In this document: in pieces, positions 20,576-33,480 of the stretch
Layout of the letters: every line of letters begins with the position of its first letter
How positions within the stretch are numbered: position 1 is the first letter of the stretch
Assembly: GCA_014529385.2 (NCBI GenBank)
Contig: CM043942.1
Span: 8,616,001 to 8,680,000, forward strand
Source of the DNA: Adiantum capillus-veneris
Taxonomy: Eukaryota > Streptophyta > Polypodiopsida > Polypodiales > Pteridaceae
Reading direction: 5' to 3'
DNA: 64,000 bases
Position numbers and translations under genes: made by a program
Notes under the pieces: generated by a model
Database searches by the model: none
Told to the model about the DNA's origin: nothing
The model's input: the letters and a program-made list of their open reading frames with translations, nothing else

Positions 20576-23301
20576 CTTTCTAATACCCAGGTGCCCTGCA
20601 CTTGGACTATCATGACATTCATAAATAATTTGGCGCCGAATTTCTGTGTCCATCGGTACACAAACTCTCCCCTTATGGAGTAGGTACCCATTGTCGATGG
20701 TGAAATGCTTCCATCACTGTTGTTCATCACTTGACAGAGGAGAACTATGTGTGGAGGTTAACGTGACACTACCATCATTGGAGTGAGAAGGATCCCTCAT
20801 TTGAACATGGCTCCACACTTTAGAATATGCGTCATCATGCTCATATTTGCTCTTTAGAGAATCTAAAAATTCACTACGAAGTTCCGTGAACAAGAAATAA
20901 CAGATCCCGGCATACGCTTAGAGCATCAACCACCACATTGTATCGTCCTTTATGATACCGGAGCTTGGCGTCATATTCTTGAAGGATCTTAGTCCACTTG
21001 GCTTTCCAACCCTTCAAATCAAGTTGTTGTGTAAATTATTTGATGCTTTCATGGTCAAACACAATCTCAAATTGAGCACCATACAATCTCTTTAGAGAAT
21101 CTAAAAATTCATTACAAAGTTCCGTGGACAAGAGAGAATTGATCTCCGCCATACGACTTAGAGCATCAGCCACCACATTGTATCGATACCGGAGCTTGGC
21201 GTCATATTCCTGAAGGATCTCAGTCCACCTGGCTTTCCGACCCTTCAATCCATTTGTTGTGTAAACCATTTGATGCTTTCATGGTCAGACACAATCTCAA
21301 ACGGAGCACCATACAAATAATGTCGCCATGTTTCTAAGGCAGACACTATTACATAGAATTCGCATTCATAAGCAGAGTAGTTCTGTTGTGCTGCATCAAG
21401 CTTCTTGCTTTCAAATGCAATTGGCCGTCCATCTTGTAACATGAGTGCTCCAATAGCACGGTCACTGGCATCGGTTTCCAAAATGAATGCTTCGAAAGGG
21501 CCTACAATAGCTAGTATGGGAGCTGTAGCTAATGCATCCTTGAGTGTATCGAACCTATGCTGTTGAGCGGGTCCCCACTGAAAAGCTTTGCCTTTGCCTT
21601 TGCCTTTCAGTTGGTCCGTCATGGAAACAACAATACTAGCATAGTTTTTAACGATTCTTCGATAAAAACTTGCAAATATTGAAAGAAAATTGTAACTCCT
21701 CCAGATTTTTAGGAGAAGGCCACTGCCGGATTATATCCACTTTGGATTGATCCATATAGAGCCCATTAGCTGAAATAACATGCCCAAGATAGTGAAAATT
21801 TATTCTTTCAAAAAATCACACTTAGATTCCTTGGCATATAATTTATTTGTTCGTAACAATTCTAACACCTGCCTCAGATGTTGTAAGTGTTCTTCTTCAG
21901 AAGCACTGTAGACTAGAATGTCATCGAGAAAAACGATGACAAATTTGCCCAAATACGGACTTAACACACTATCCATAAGTGTCATGAATGTTGCGGGCGC
22001 ATTGGTTAACCCAAAGGCATAACCAAAAACTCGTAGTGTCCAAACCTTGTTTGGAATGCAGTTTTGGGTATATCAGCAAGTGGAATACGGACTTGGTGAT
22101 AACCTGACCGCAAGTCTATTTTCATAAAAATAGGAGCATGAGTGAGTTTGTCGAACAACTCATCCACGCGTGGCAATGGGTACTTGTTCTTAAGAGTAGC
22201 CGCGTTTAAGCCACGGTAGTCTACGCACATGCGCATACTGCCGTCTTTTTTCTCCACTAATAGGATAGGAGAAGCCCATGGTGAAGAACTGGGTTGTATG
22301 GACCCTCTGCTAAGGTAGTCAGCAAGCTGACGTTTTACTTCAGCCGCTTCAGAGTAACTCATACGATAGGGTGGTTTACTAACAGGTTTACTGCATGCAA
22401 CCACATCGATGCTATGTTGCACCGATCGTGTCGGCGGTAATCCTGGTGGCAAATCATTAGGAAAAACATCGTGAAATTTCTTTAATAAATTTTTTACATC
22501 ACTAGAAACTGTCACTTGTTGGGAAGTAGCCATTGGTGGTAGAGATGAGAGAGAAGCATGCGGCGTCGAGGAATGTTCAACAGATTCAATGTTAGAGAGA
22601 AAATGAGACAATGAGTAACACAATAAAACTTGATCAATTTCATTATAAAAAATGAGCTGCATAAGCTCGATTGTACATATCAATGGTGAAGAAGGTACAT
22701 CCTTCTCTCCTAACAACAACACATGTGCGCCATGGGATTCGAACATCAAGCTGTTGTGCTCATGCTACACTTCAGTGATGGTCCTAAGCTATGCAGCCAT
22801 TCCCTACCAAGGAACACGTCTGCCATCTCCATGTTCATAACCCGAAAATACAAGGATGTGGAGTAGCCCTGTACTCCCAACGGAACAGCTCGGACTTGCG
22901 TATCCTAGATTTCGGTATCATGTTCATTTCTCATTGCTACGTTGTAAAAGTGGGTACTTAAAGTTTGAGGCAATTTGAGGTTTTTCACCAATCCATAATT
23001 GATAAATTTGTGAGTAGCACCGTCATCTACCAAGATGCACACCTTGTGCCCTTGCAGAGATCCGTGCATATGTACTAACTCATGTGGTGCAAACGTCTAG
23101 TGCCGCAAGCTGTGAGAAAACATTCATGCACCACCTCGGTGTGTGTTACTTCCACTATAGAGAATTGTGAGGAAGACTCAAGAGGCAGAAGTTGCACCAT
23201 GTGCACTACTCTCTCCTTGCCACGAGCAGCAAATTTCCCCTTGGGACAATTCTTTTTGCCATGATCGCTTCCTAAACATTAAAAACATTAAAAACAGTTA
23301 T
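20576..23301 (-). pseudogene. gypsy-II tandem unit 2
   Basis: The domain order is the same as unit 1, offset by about 2727 bp. It shares the one-base RT deletion (at about 22006). It has its own two-base deletion in the protease linker near 22764 (CTCATGCTACAC instead of CTCATAGCTACAC). A 238-bp internal tandem duplication of the RNase H end (copies starting 20850 and 21088) is also found in unit 3 but not in units 1 or 4. The left boundary is the shared junction where integrase zinc-finger sequence (GGGTATTAGAAAG on the minus strand) runs into the CCHC region of the unit downstream. Confidence 0.85.
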
Positions 23302-26005
23302 CTTTCTAATACCCAGGTGCCCTGCACTTGGACTATCATGACATTCATAAAGAATTTGGCGCCGAATTTCTGTGTCCATCGGTACACAAACTCTCCCCTT
23401 ATGGAGTAGGTACCCATTGTCGATGGTGAAATGCTTCCATCACTGTTGTTCATCACTTGACAGAGGAGAACTATGTGTGGAGGTTAACGTGACACTAACA
23501 TCATTGGAGTGAGAAGGATCCCTCATTTGTACATGGCTCCATGCGTCATCATGCTCATATTTTCTCTTTAGAGAATCTAAAAATTCACTACAAAGTTTCA
23601 TGAACAAGAGATAATAGATCCCGGCATACGCTTAGAGCATCAACCACCACATTGTATCGTCCTTTATGATACCGGAGCTTGGCGTCATATTCTTGAAGGA
23701 TCTTAGTCCACTTGGCTTTCCAACCCTTCAAATCCATTTGTTGTGTAAATTATTTGATGCTTTCATGGTCAAACACAATCTCAAATTGAGCACCATACAA
23801 TCTCTTTAGAGAATCTAAAAATTCATTACGAAGTTCCGTGGACAAGAGAGAATTGATCTCCGGCATACGACTTAGAGCATCAGCCACCACATTGTATCGA
23901 TACCGGAGCTTGGCGTCATATTCCTGAAGGATCTCAGTCCACCTGGCTTTCCGACCCTTCAATCCATTTGTTGTGTAAACCATTTGATGCTTTCATGATC
24001 AAACACAATCTCAAACTGAGCACCATACAAATAACGTCGCCATGTTTCTAAGGCAGACACTATTACATAGAATTCGCATTCATAAGCAGAGTAGTTCTGT
24101 TGTGCTGCATCAAGCTTCTTGCTTTCAAATGCAATTGGCCGTCCATCTTGTAACATGAGTGCTCCAATAGCACGGTCACTGGCATCGGTTTCCAAAATGA
24201 ATGCTTTGAAAGGGCCTACAATAGCTAGTATGGGAGCTGTAGCTAATGCATCCTTGAGTGTATCGAACCTATGCTGTTGAGCGGGTCCCCACTGAAAAGC
24301 TTGGCCTTTGCCTTTCAGTTGGTCCTTCATGGAAACAACAATATTAGCATAGTTTTTAACGATTCTTTGATAAAAACTTGCAAATCTTGAAAAAAAATTG
24401 TAACTCCTCCAGATTTTTAGGAGAAGGCCACTTCCGGATTATATCCACTTTGGATTGATCCATATAGAGCCCATTAGCTGAAATAACATGCCCAAGATAG
24501 TGAAAATTTATTCTTTCAAAAAATCACACTTAGATTCCTTGGCATATAATTTATTTGTTCGTAACAATTCGAACACCTGCCTCAGATGTTGTAAGTGTTC
24601 TTCTTCAGAAGCACTGTAGACTAGAATGTCATCGAGAAAAACGATGACAAATTTGCCCAAATACGGCCTTAACACACTATCCATAAGTGTCATGAATGTT
24701 GCGGGCGCATTGGTTAACCCAAAGGCATAACCAAAAACTTGTAGTGTCCAAACCTTGTTTGGAATGCAGTTTTGGGTATATCAGCAAGTGGAATACGGAC
24801 TTGGTGATAACCTGACCGCAAGTCTATTTTCATAAAAATACGAGCATGAGTGAGTTTGTCGAACAACTTATCCATGTGTGGCAATGGGTACTTGTTCTTA
24901 ACAGTAACCGCGTTTAAGCCACGGTAGTCTACGCACATGCGCATACTGCCGTCTTTTTTCTCCACTAATAGGATAGGAGAAGCCCATGGTGAAGAACTGG
25001 GTTGTATGGACCCTCTGCTAAGGTAGTCAGCAAGCTGACGTTCCACCTCAGCAGGTTCAGAGTAACTCATACGGTAGGGTGGTTTACTAACAGGTTAAGT
25101 GCCTACAACAACCACATCGATGCTATGTTGCACCGATCGTGTCGGCGGTAATCCTGGTGGCAAATTATTAGGAAAAATATCATGAAATTCCTTTAGTAAG
25201 TTTTTTAACTCACTAGCAACTTTTGCTTGATGGGAAGTAGCCATTGGTGGAAGAGATGAGAGAGAAGCATGCGGCGTTGAGGAATGTTCAACAGATTCAA
25301 TGTTAGAGAGAAAATGAGACAATGAGTAACACAATAAAACTTGATCAATTTCATTATAAAAAATGAGTTGCATAAGATCGACTGTGCATAGAAATGGTGA
25401 AGAAGGTACATCCTTTTCTGCTTACAACAACACATGTGCACCATGGGATTCGAACATTAAGCTGTTGTGCTCATAGCTACACCTCAGTGATGGTCCTAGG
25501 CTATGCAACCATTTCCTACCAAAGAACACGTCTGCCATCTCCATATTCATAACCTGAAAATCCAAGGATGTGGAGTAGCCTTGTACTTCCAACGGAACAA
25601 CTCGCACTTGAGTATCCCAAATTTCGATATCATGTCCATTTCTCATTGCTACCTTGTAGCGGTGGGTACTTGCAGTTTGAGGAAATTTGAGGTTTTTTAC
25701 CAATCCATAATTGATAAAATTGTGAGTAGCACCGTCATCTAACAAGATGCGCACCTTGTGTCCTTGCAGAGATCCGTGCATACGTACTAACTCATGTGGT
25801 GCAGGTCTATTGCCACATGGAAGCTGTGAGATAGCATTCATGCACCACCTCGGTGTGTGTTACTTCCACTGTAGAGAATCGTGAGGAAGACTCAAGAGGC
25901 AGTAGTTGCACCATGTGCACTGCTTTCTCCTTGCCATGAGCAACAAATTTTCCCTTGGGACAATTCTTTTTGCCATGATCGCTTCCTAAACATTAAAAAC
26001 ATTTA
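23302..26005 (-). pseudogene. gypsy-II tandem unit 3
   Basis: The spacing to unit 2 is about 2704-2708 bp. It carries the 238-bp RNase H duplication (copies from 23564 and 23802) and the one-base RT deletion (at about 24714). The protease reads LLDDGATHNFINYG (about 25740), closest to the family consensus of the four. The RT differs at several residues ([17 protein letters not shown]). It starts within MNAISQLPCGNRP-type sequence upstream of the protease, and CCHC remains lie at 25950-26005. Confidence 0.85.
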
Positions 26006-28264
26006 TCTTTCTAATACCCGGGTGCCATTCATAAAGAATTTGATGCCGAATGTCTGTGTCCTTTGGTACACAAACTCTCCCCTTATGGAGTAGGTACCCA
26101 TTGTCAATGGTGAAATGGTTCCATCACTGTGGTTCATCACTTGACAAAGGAGAACTATGTGTGGAGGTTAACGTGACACTACCATTATTGGAGTGAGAAG
26201 GATCCCTCATTTGCACATGGCTCCACACTTTAGAATATGCGTCATCATGCTCATATTTGCTCTTTAGAGAATCTAAAAATTGATATCCGGCATACGACTT
26301 AGAGCATCAGCCACCACATTGTATCGATACCGGAGCTTGGCGTCATATTCCTGAAGGATCTCAGTCCACCTGGCTTTCCGACCCTTCAATCCATTTGTTG
26401 TGTAAACCATTTGATGCTTTCATGGTCAAACACAATCTCAAACAGAGCACCATACAAATAATGTCGCCATGTTTTTAAGGCAGACACTATTACATAGAGT
26501 TCGCATTCATAAGCAGCGTAGTTCTGCTGTGCTGCATCAAGCTTGTTGCTTTCAAATGCAATTGGCCATCCGTATTGTAACATGACTGCTCCAATAGCAC
26601 GGTCACTGGAATCCGTTTCCAAAATGAATGGTTTCAAAGGGTCTACAATAGCTAGTATGGGAGCTGTAGCTAATGCATCCTTGAGTGTATCGAAACTATG
26701 TTGTTGAGCGGGTCCCCACTGAAAAGCTGTTCCTTTGCCTTTCAATTGGTCCGTCATGGAAACAACAATATTAGCATAGTTTTTAACGAACCTTCAATAA
26801 AAACTTACAAATCCTAAAAAAATTGTAACTCCTCCAGATTTTTAGGAGAAGGCCACTACCGGATTATATCAACTTTGGATTGATCCATATAGAGCCCATA
26901 AGCTGAAATAACATGCCCAAGATATGAAAATTTTTTCTTTCAAAAATTCACACTTAGATTCCTTGGCATATAATTTATTTGTTCATAACAATTCGAACAC
27001 CTGCCTCAGATGTTATAAGTGTTCTTCTTCAAAAGCACTGTGGACTAGAATTTCATCGAGAAAAACGATGACAAATTTTCCCAAATACGGCTTCAAGACA
27101 CTATCCATAAGTGTCATCAATGTTGCAGACACATTGGTTAACCCAAAGGGCATAACCAAAAACATGTAGTGTTCAAACCTTGTTCAGAATGCAGTTTTGG
27201 GTATATCAGCAAGTGGAATACGGACTTGGTGATAACTTGACTGCAAGTCTATTTTCATAAAAATACAAGCATGAGTGAGTTTGTCGAACAACTCATCCAT
27301 GCGTGGCAATGGGTACTTGTTCTTAAGAGTAACCACGTTTAAGCCACGGTAGTCTACGCACATGCGCATACTGCCGTCTTTTTTCTCCACTAATAGGATA
27401 GGAGAAGCCCATGGTGAAGAACTGGGTTGTATGGACCCTCTGCTAAGGTAGTCAGCAAGCTGACATTCCACCTCAGCAGCTTCAGAGTAACTCATACGGT
27501 AGGGTGGGTTACTAACAGGTTTACTGCATGCAACCACATCGATGCTATGCTGCACCCAGATCGTGTTGGCGGTAATCCTGGTGGCAAATCATTAGGAAAA
27601 ACAAAGTGAAATTCCTTTAATAAATTTTTTAAATCACTAGCAACTTTTTCTTGTTGGGAAGTAGTCATTGGTGGAAGAGATGAGAGAGAAGCATGCGGCG
27701 TTGAGGAATTTTCAACAGATTCAATGGTAGAGAGAAAATGAGACAATGAGTAACACAATAAAACTTGATCAATTTCATTATAAATAACGAGATGCATAAG
27801 CTCAACTGTACATATCAATGGTGAAGAAGGTACATCCTTCTCTCCTAATAACAACACATGTGCGCCATGGGATTCGAACATCAAGCTGTTGTGCTCATAG
27901 CTACACTTCAATGATGGTCCTAGGCTATGCAACCATTCCCTACCAAGGACCACGTCTGCGCTCTCCATGTTCATAACCTGAAAATCCAAGGATGTGGAGT
28001 TGCCTTGTACTTCCAACAACGGAAGAGCTCGGACTTGAGTAGCCCAGATTTCGGTATCATGTCCATTCCTCATTGCTACCTTGTAGCGGTGGGTACTTGG
28101 ATTTTGAGGCAATTTGAGGCTTTTCACCAATCCATAATTGTTAAAACTGTGAGTAGCACCGTCATCTACCAAGTTGCGCACCTTGTGCCCTTGCACAGAT
28201 CTGTGCATTCGTACTAACTCATGTGGTGGGAAGGTCTATTTCCACATGGAAGCTATGAGACAAC
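26006..28264 (-). pseudogene. gypsy-II tandem unit 4
   Basis: This is the upstream-most unit. Unlike units 1-3 it keeps the full MPFGLTN codon run at about 27145-27155 (CCAAAGGGCAT on plus), so it lacks their shared frameshift, though other stops break it. It has a deletion near 26280 flanked by ATTGAT on both sides, and a 20-25 bp deletion at the integrase zinc finger (about 26026). The protease reads LVDDGATHSFNNYG (about 28150). It stops at about 28264, before the CCHC knuckle, where it meets a plus-strand gag leader head to head. Confidence 0.8.
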
Positions 28265-28428
28265 AATACCACTCACACTCGATTCGGCTACAACGGGTTC
28301 AAAGCAAGTCCCTACACGACTGAAATTTTGGATTGATTTCAACGTAATTAGCAAGGTTAATTAACCTTTGCGGTGCTCTTGACATCATGTATTTTTTCTG
28401 ACTATTCCTTCCACTACACTGTATCGCC

Positions 28429-29636
28429 ATGGATTCTGATATCAATATGACTTTTGATTTTGAGAGAAATACACCTAATCCTGTCCATGATGGCTCACGG
28501 TCGGATGCGCTCACAGAGAGTGCCCGCGATGCTACGACGGGTGATGACCTTATGAACTGCTTGATATTCAAGAATTTTGTGCACTTCAGACACACAATCA
28601 GTCATGGAAGAAAATTTTGCATCTTTGAAATGAAAACATCACTAAATTATCCACATTAGTGATACAATTATTGCAACAGCAGTCCAAGGGTCTGCTGACA
28701 CACACATGCATGAGCACGTTGCTACACAGGGGCAAGGCCCTTCTAGTCAGGGACAAGGCCCATCTGCTGATGCTTTGCACACTCTCATTGAAAAAGAGGT
28801 GGATAAGTCGTTGAAAAACACCAAACCACCAACTTTTAAGGGAGAGGACCTGAGATTGCAATAAGGATGCATTGAATATCTTTCTCAGCAAGTGGGATGG
28901 AATTCACTCCTTACAGCATACCCCGGACGGAGTCAGAGCACTACAAACAAGTTTAACTCTGGAAGGCAAGGCCTACAAATGGTGGATGTCTCTCAAGGAG
29001 AAGAATATCATACCACAGAGTTGGGCAGCTTTTGAAGCTATGCTTTGCAAAGAATTTTTGCCTACAAATGAGGCAGACCGGAATTGGACGGCTTGGGACA
29101 TGTGTTCGATGCGCCAATACCCATGATTACTTGATATATATCTCACTATTGGGATGTTATCCTCAAGTTGGAAGGCCTAGACACCGTTCAGCAAGTATGT
29201 GGGTTTATACGTGGTCTGACACCAGAGCTTAAGAAGCACATCAAGACTCAAGACCGTAAAACACTTGAGGAAGCCATATTGAAAGCACATAATCACGATG
29301 ATCCAGTTTTAAATAAAATCACATCATAATCACGTGCCTGGTAATACACGCACACAGTACGAGCACAATAAAAGGAAATTTATAGTAGCCAATTCACAAG
29401 CATCTAAAAAACCCAAGGGGTCCAGAGGTCCTCTCTCTCCTGAGGACTTTGATAAAGCTGAGAAGGAGAAATTATGTTTTTAATGTTTAGGAAGCGATCA
29501 TGGCAAAAATGATTGTCCCAAGGGGAAATCTGTTGCTCATGACAAGGAGAAAGCAATGCACCCGGTGCAACTGCTGCCTCTTGACTCTTCCTCATGATTC
29601 TCTACAGTGGAAATAACACACCGAGGTGGTGCATGC
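28429..29636 (+). pseudogene. gypsy-II gag (capsid and zinc knuckle), with leader
   Basis: An ATG at 28429 opens MDSDINMTFDFERNTPN. Later frames give SLKNTKPPTFKGEDL (about 28815), LNIFLSKWDGIHSL, GKAYKWWMSLKEKNIIPQSW (about 28965-29025), FIRGLTPELKKHI (about 29205) and a CCHC box with a stop inside it, C-F-*-C-L-G-S-D-H-G-K-N-D-C (about 29476-29517). These are the retrotransposon capsid and nucleic-acid-binding knuckle. The knuckle matches that of the minus-strand units, so the family is the same but the orientation opposite. There are frameshifts throughout. 28265-28428 is its probable leader. Homology ends at about 29636, inside the sequence before the protease. Confidence 0.8.
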
Positions 29637-29639
29637 GGG

Positions 29640-31478
29640 TGGACAATTTGCATACCAAAGTCTCTCTATCTCAAACCAGTTGAGAAGGGCATGGTTAGGC
29701 CTAGCTCATCTCCATTTTGCTCACCTGTGCTATTAGTGCAAAGAAAGATAGCACATATCGTATGTGTGTTGACTATAGATCACTAAATAGGATCACTATC
29801 AGGAATAGGTTTCCCGTTCCACGGGTAGAAGACCTATTTGATAAGCTACAAGGATCCACCTACTTCAGTAGCATTGACCTAAAAAGTGGCTACCATCAAA
29901 TAAGGATAGTTGATCAAGACATTGTAAATACCGCATTTTGCACTACGTTTGGTCTTTATGAATATATTGTCATGCCTTTTGGCTTGACCAATGCACCAGC
30001 CACATTCAACCACTTGATGGAGAAGCTATTCAGGCCTCACCGAACCTTTACTGAAGTGTTCTTTGATGATATCATCATCTACTCTAATTCATTAGACGAA
30101 CACAAGCAACATCTCCAGGTAATATTTCAAGTTCTAAGAGAGAATAAACTTTATGTTAATCGAAAGAAAAGTGAATTTTTCTTGCAAGAGATTCAGTATT
30201 TAGGTCACATTATCTCTCAAGATGGCATCCAAATGGATCCATCAAAGTTAGAGGTAATAAAAGGATGGCCTAAACCAAGGAATCTTCATGAACTAAGAAG
30301 CTTTATAGGTATGTGTGCATACTATAAACGCTTCATAGAAAAGTTCTCACAAATTGCAGGACCATTACATGACCTAACAAAGAAAAACGGTAGATACATG
30401 GTATGCCAAGTAGAACAATGCTTTTGAAAAGCTTAAAGAAAATCTTATCTCTCAACCTGTGCTTACACCCGGATCTCTCAAAGCCATTTGAGGTCCAATG
30501 TGACGCTTGTGGTGATTTCCTTGGAGTTGTTTTGCTCCAAGAAGGGCACACCATAGCTTATGAAATTCGAAGGCTTGACCCTGTTGAGCAATCTCTAGGC
30601 ATATATGAAAAGGAACTCCTCGCAGTTCTACATGCCTTAGACTCATGGAAGCACTATTTATTGGGGACTCCTTTCATTCTGCAAACGGATCACCAAAGTC
30701 TTAAGTACTTTATGACGTAGACCAAGCTCTCCAACAAACAAATGAGGTGGGCACAATTCCTTTTGCAATTTCATTTTCATATTGCTCACATTGCTGGCAA
30801 GCATAATCAAGTAGCCGATGCACTCTCAAGAGGAGCGAGAGTGAATGCGGTTTCCATAGCAACTCACATTGATCTATCTTCTATGATAGATGAGTATGAT
30901 ATTGATCCCGATAGATGAGTATGATATTGATCCCGATTTTAAAGATGTGATTTTAGCCCTTGCATTAGGGAAGAAAGAGAAACCATTTAATTTACAAGAT
31001 GGTTATCTTCTCTAGGGCAATAGACTATGTGGTACTAACTCACTACGTGAGAAAGTAATGTATGAATCTCATGCTCCTCCTTATGTGCAGCATAGAGGGA
31101 TTCTGTCTACCCTAAAGGGGATTGAAACATATTTCTATTGGCCTACCATGAAAGCAAACATACAAGAGTATGTTTCTAAATGTGTGGTATGCCAAAAGAT
31201 GAAGTTTGATAGAGGGAAGCAACCTGGATTGCTTCAACCTTTGCCAATCCTTAATTCACCATAAAAAAGAATATCCATCGATTTTATCTTTGGATTGCCT
31301 AAGTCTATCCATGGGAATACGGGAATATGGATGATAGTAGACAGGTTTAGTAAACAAGATCATTTTATACCTGTCAAAAAGACTATCAAAGCCCATCAAA
31401 TGGCAACCCTCTTCATTTCACAAATCTTCAAGTACCATGGCTTGCCAATGTCCATAATGTCGGATAGAGATCCTAGAA
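29640..31478 (+). pseudogene. gypsy-I copy A2 pol: RT, RNase H, integrase N-half
   Basis: Fused to the gypsy-II gag at about 29640. The reading starts EKGMVRPSSSPFCSPVLLVQ. The 29717-30427 frame is an uninterrupted RT ([46 protein letters not shown]). RNase H follows in a shifted frame (CDACGDFLGVVL, YEKELLAVLHALDSWKHYL, TDHQSLKYF) with a TAG at 30718, then a 25-bp duplication. The integrase zinc finger (31058-31200, CVVCQKMK) and core (IDFIFGLP, MIVDRFSK, SDRDPR) run to the insertion at 31479. There is no protease or gag of its own family upstream. Confidence 0.88.
30885..30934 (+). repeat. 25-bp tandem duplication in gypsy-I pol
   Basis: GATAGATGAGTATGATATTG plus ATCCC occurs twice back to back (30885-30909 and 30910-30934). 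It shifts the frame after MIDEYDIDPD, one of the lesions that inactivates copy A2. Confidence 0.9.
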
Positions 31479-32238
31479 CCCGAGGGATTCACTCTATATA
31501 CGAAATGGGATGCCACCTACGAGCGGACAACTTTGATAAAACCCCTATATACGACTCATATTAGAGAATATGACCCCCCTTTCTACACTTATATGACAAT
31601 CAATGCAAAAAACTACCATACCCCTATCTTACATATAAATTTTAGTTCTCACATGATCTAACTGAGTAAAACTAGTCAAAGAGCGTGTAACATAGTGGCT
31701 AGCAACGTACTAAGGAACCACTTCTGTTGATAACTAGATGTACCCTGAATGTGTCTTAGTTTGACTTTCAAAATATGTGCCCGTTCAGCCTGCACTCTAG
31801 CTACTCGTCCAATTTGACCCATCTAAATTACTCAAAAGACATGGTTATAAAGTTGTGTTAGGTTCTCCATGTAAATTTTCATCTATACAAAATCTTTATA
31901 GATTTCATCCTTCAACAAATGAACTATAATCACAAAACAAGCAATTGATACAAAGCAATGTTAGTTCTTGCATGTATCTTTGTAGCTATTGACTCACAAG
32001 TTCGAGGGGAGAATCTTTTGGGAAGCCATGATTTTGAAACACAAAAACTTCCTCTCATTTTTCCCTTTTATCACTCCCCCCCCCCCCCTAAATATGATAC
32101 CCCCTCCCTTATTTTTAAGCTTGGGAGATAAAGTATTGGGGGCTTGCCCCTAACTTATGTGCTTATGTAACTTGTTAAAAACCCCCCCTCCCTTGCACTT
32201 ATGTGGTGCGGTAAGTTTTTCATGGTGAATCCCCGGGG
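31479..32238. mobile_element. 760-bp DNA transposon with 8-bp target duplication
   Basis: The ends are CCCGAGGGATTCAC and, on the opposite strand at the right, CCCCGGGGATTCAC (12 of 14 match). It is flanked by TCCTAGAA at 31471-31478 and 32239-32246. Copy A1 shows the empty site at about 39-46 (GATCCTAGAATGACC). No transposase frame exists, so it is non-autonomous. An 8-bp duplication fits hAT and some other cut-and-paste superfamilies, but the ends do not look like the usual hAT CAGGG, so the superfamily is open. Confidence 0.85.
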
Positions 32239-33128
32239 TCCTAGAATGATGAGTAATTTTTGGAAGAATCTCTTTGAGAATTTAGGGACAAGGCTAAACT
32301 TCTCTTTGGCCTATCACCCGCAAATGGATGGCCAAAGTGAAATAGCTAACCTAACAATTCTTGATCTACTAAAAGACTATATAGTGGAAGTAGATCAAAG
32401 GTCCCAATGGGAGAAGTACTTACCCTTAGTGGAGTATGCCTACAATAACACTGTACATACTTCCACGGCAAAAGCACCTTTTGAGGTTATTGAGGGAAGA
32501 TCAAAAAGTTTCCTGCTACTTTAGGTACACGGGAAGATCTTCGCTGCAGATGAGTATAGCAAAGACCTACAAGAATCTTTCCAAAAGATTAAGGATGCTA
32601 TGTCTATCTCACAACAAAGGGAAAAGGCTGCTGCTGACAAGCACAGAAGAGCCCAAGCCTTTAAAGAAAATGATTGGGTCTTACTCAAATTTCCCAAGGC
32701 TTGATTTAAGGCACACGACGGGCAATAATCCTACGGGACACCAAAAGTACTATGCTAAGTTAGCAAAAAGGTACTATGGTCCCTTCCACATTCTTAGGCC
32801 AATCAATGAGATGGCCTATCAACTCAAGTTGCCCAGCCATTGGCTCATACACAATGCTTTCCATGTGAGCCTACTAAAGCCTTACAAAGGAGAGCCACCT
32901 CAAGAACCAACTATTGAAGACCCACCGGATATTAAGGACCAAGAAGAGATGCTGCAGCCCGAGTCCATTCTCCGACATGAAGACAAGGTATTAAGCGGTG
33001 GTAAGACTATCCAACGATATCTTATTAAGTTTAAGAATTATCCTTTTGAAGATGCTAGATGGATGCAAGGCATACAATTAAAGGATAACCTAAACCTTGT
33101 CAATGCTTACAATGCTTCCCTAGAGTAA
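32239..33128 (+). pseudogene. gypsy-I copy A2 integrase C-half and chromodomain
   Basis: It resumes exactly where the first half stopped: MSNFWKNLFENLGTRLNFSL, AYHPQMDGQSEIANLTI and YLPLVEYAYNNTVHTSTAKA (32255-32490). After frame changes come KYYAKLAKRYYGPFHIL, AYQLKLPSHWLIH, FHVSLLKPYKGEPP and the chromodomain IQRYLIKFKNYPFEDARWM (about 33010-33062), ending at TAA 33126-33128. The chromodomain keeps the Trp that copy A1 lost. Besides the insertion there are at least two frameshifts (near 32520 and 32700). Confidence 0.88.
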
Positions 33129-33480
33129 GCAAATGTACAAATGTTTCAAATGAACAAACTTTTTATCTTGTAAGACTCTCTTTCTCTTTATTGTGCACAA
33201 AACTGAAGTAGTATGCATGCGTAGATGTGTTTGCGGAGACGACATCTCCCAAACACCAAGTAGAGCTTGTCACTCTATTATGAAAGATTGATAGGCCTAT
33301 TGTGCAGACATGCTTGCGGCACCTTAGGCTCTCAAGCGCCAAATGGATTAGTCATCCATTCTGGAACGATGATGTAGGGTAACATAGGGATCCTCTACCC
33401 GCTAGAAAAAGGACTAATGAATAGGCTTTATCTTCTCTATTCCATTGTTGAGCACGACTATGATTTCAAGAGAGAGGTAA
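33129..33480 (+). other. 3' tail and polypurine tract of copy A2
   Basis: Non-coding and homologous to 924-1280. It ends TTTCAAGAGAGAGGTAA just before the LTR start TGTCATAA, supporting the LTR boundary. Confidence 0.7.

Noticed and set aside
20417-20683. Plus-strand frames repeated in each array unit (for example 20417-20683, 23167-23409, 25881-26093)
   Set aside because: They are antisense to the zinc-knuckle/integrase junction of the minus-strand units and recur only because the units do.
18108-28264. Array units as four independently inserted retrotransposons
   Set aside because: No LTRs, identical junctions and shared defects point to duplication of DNA, not separate insertions.
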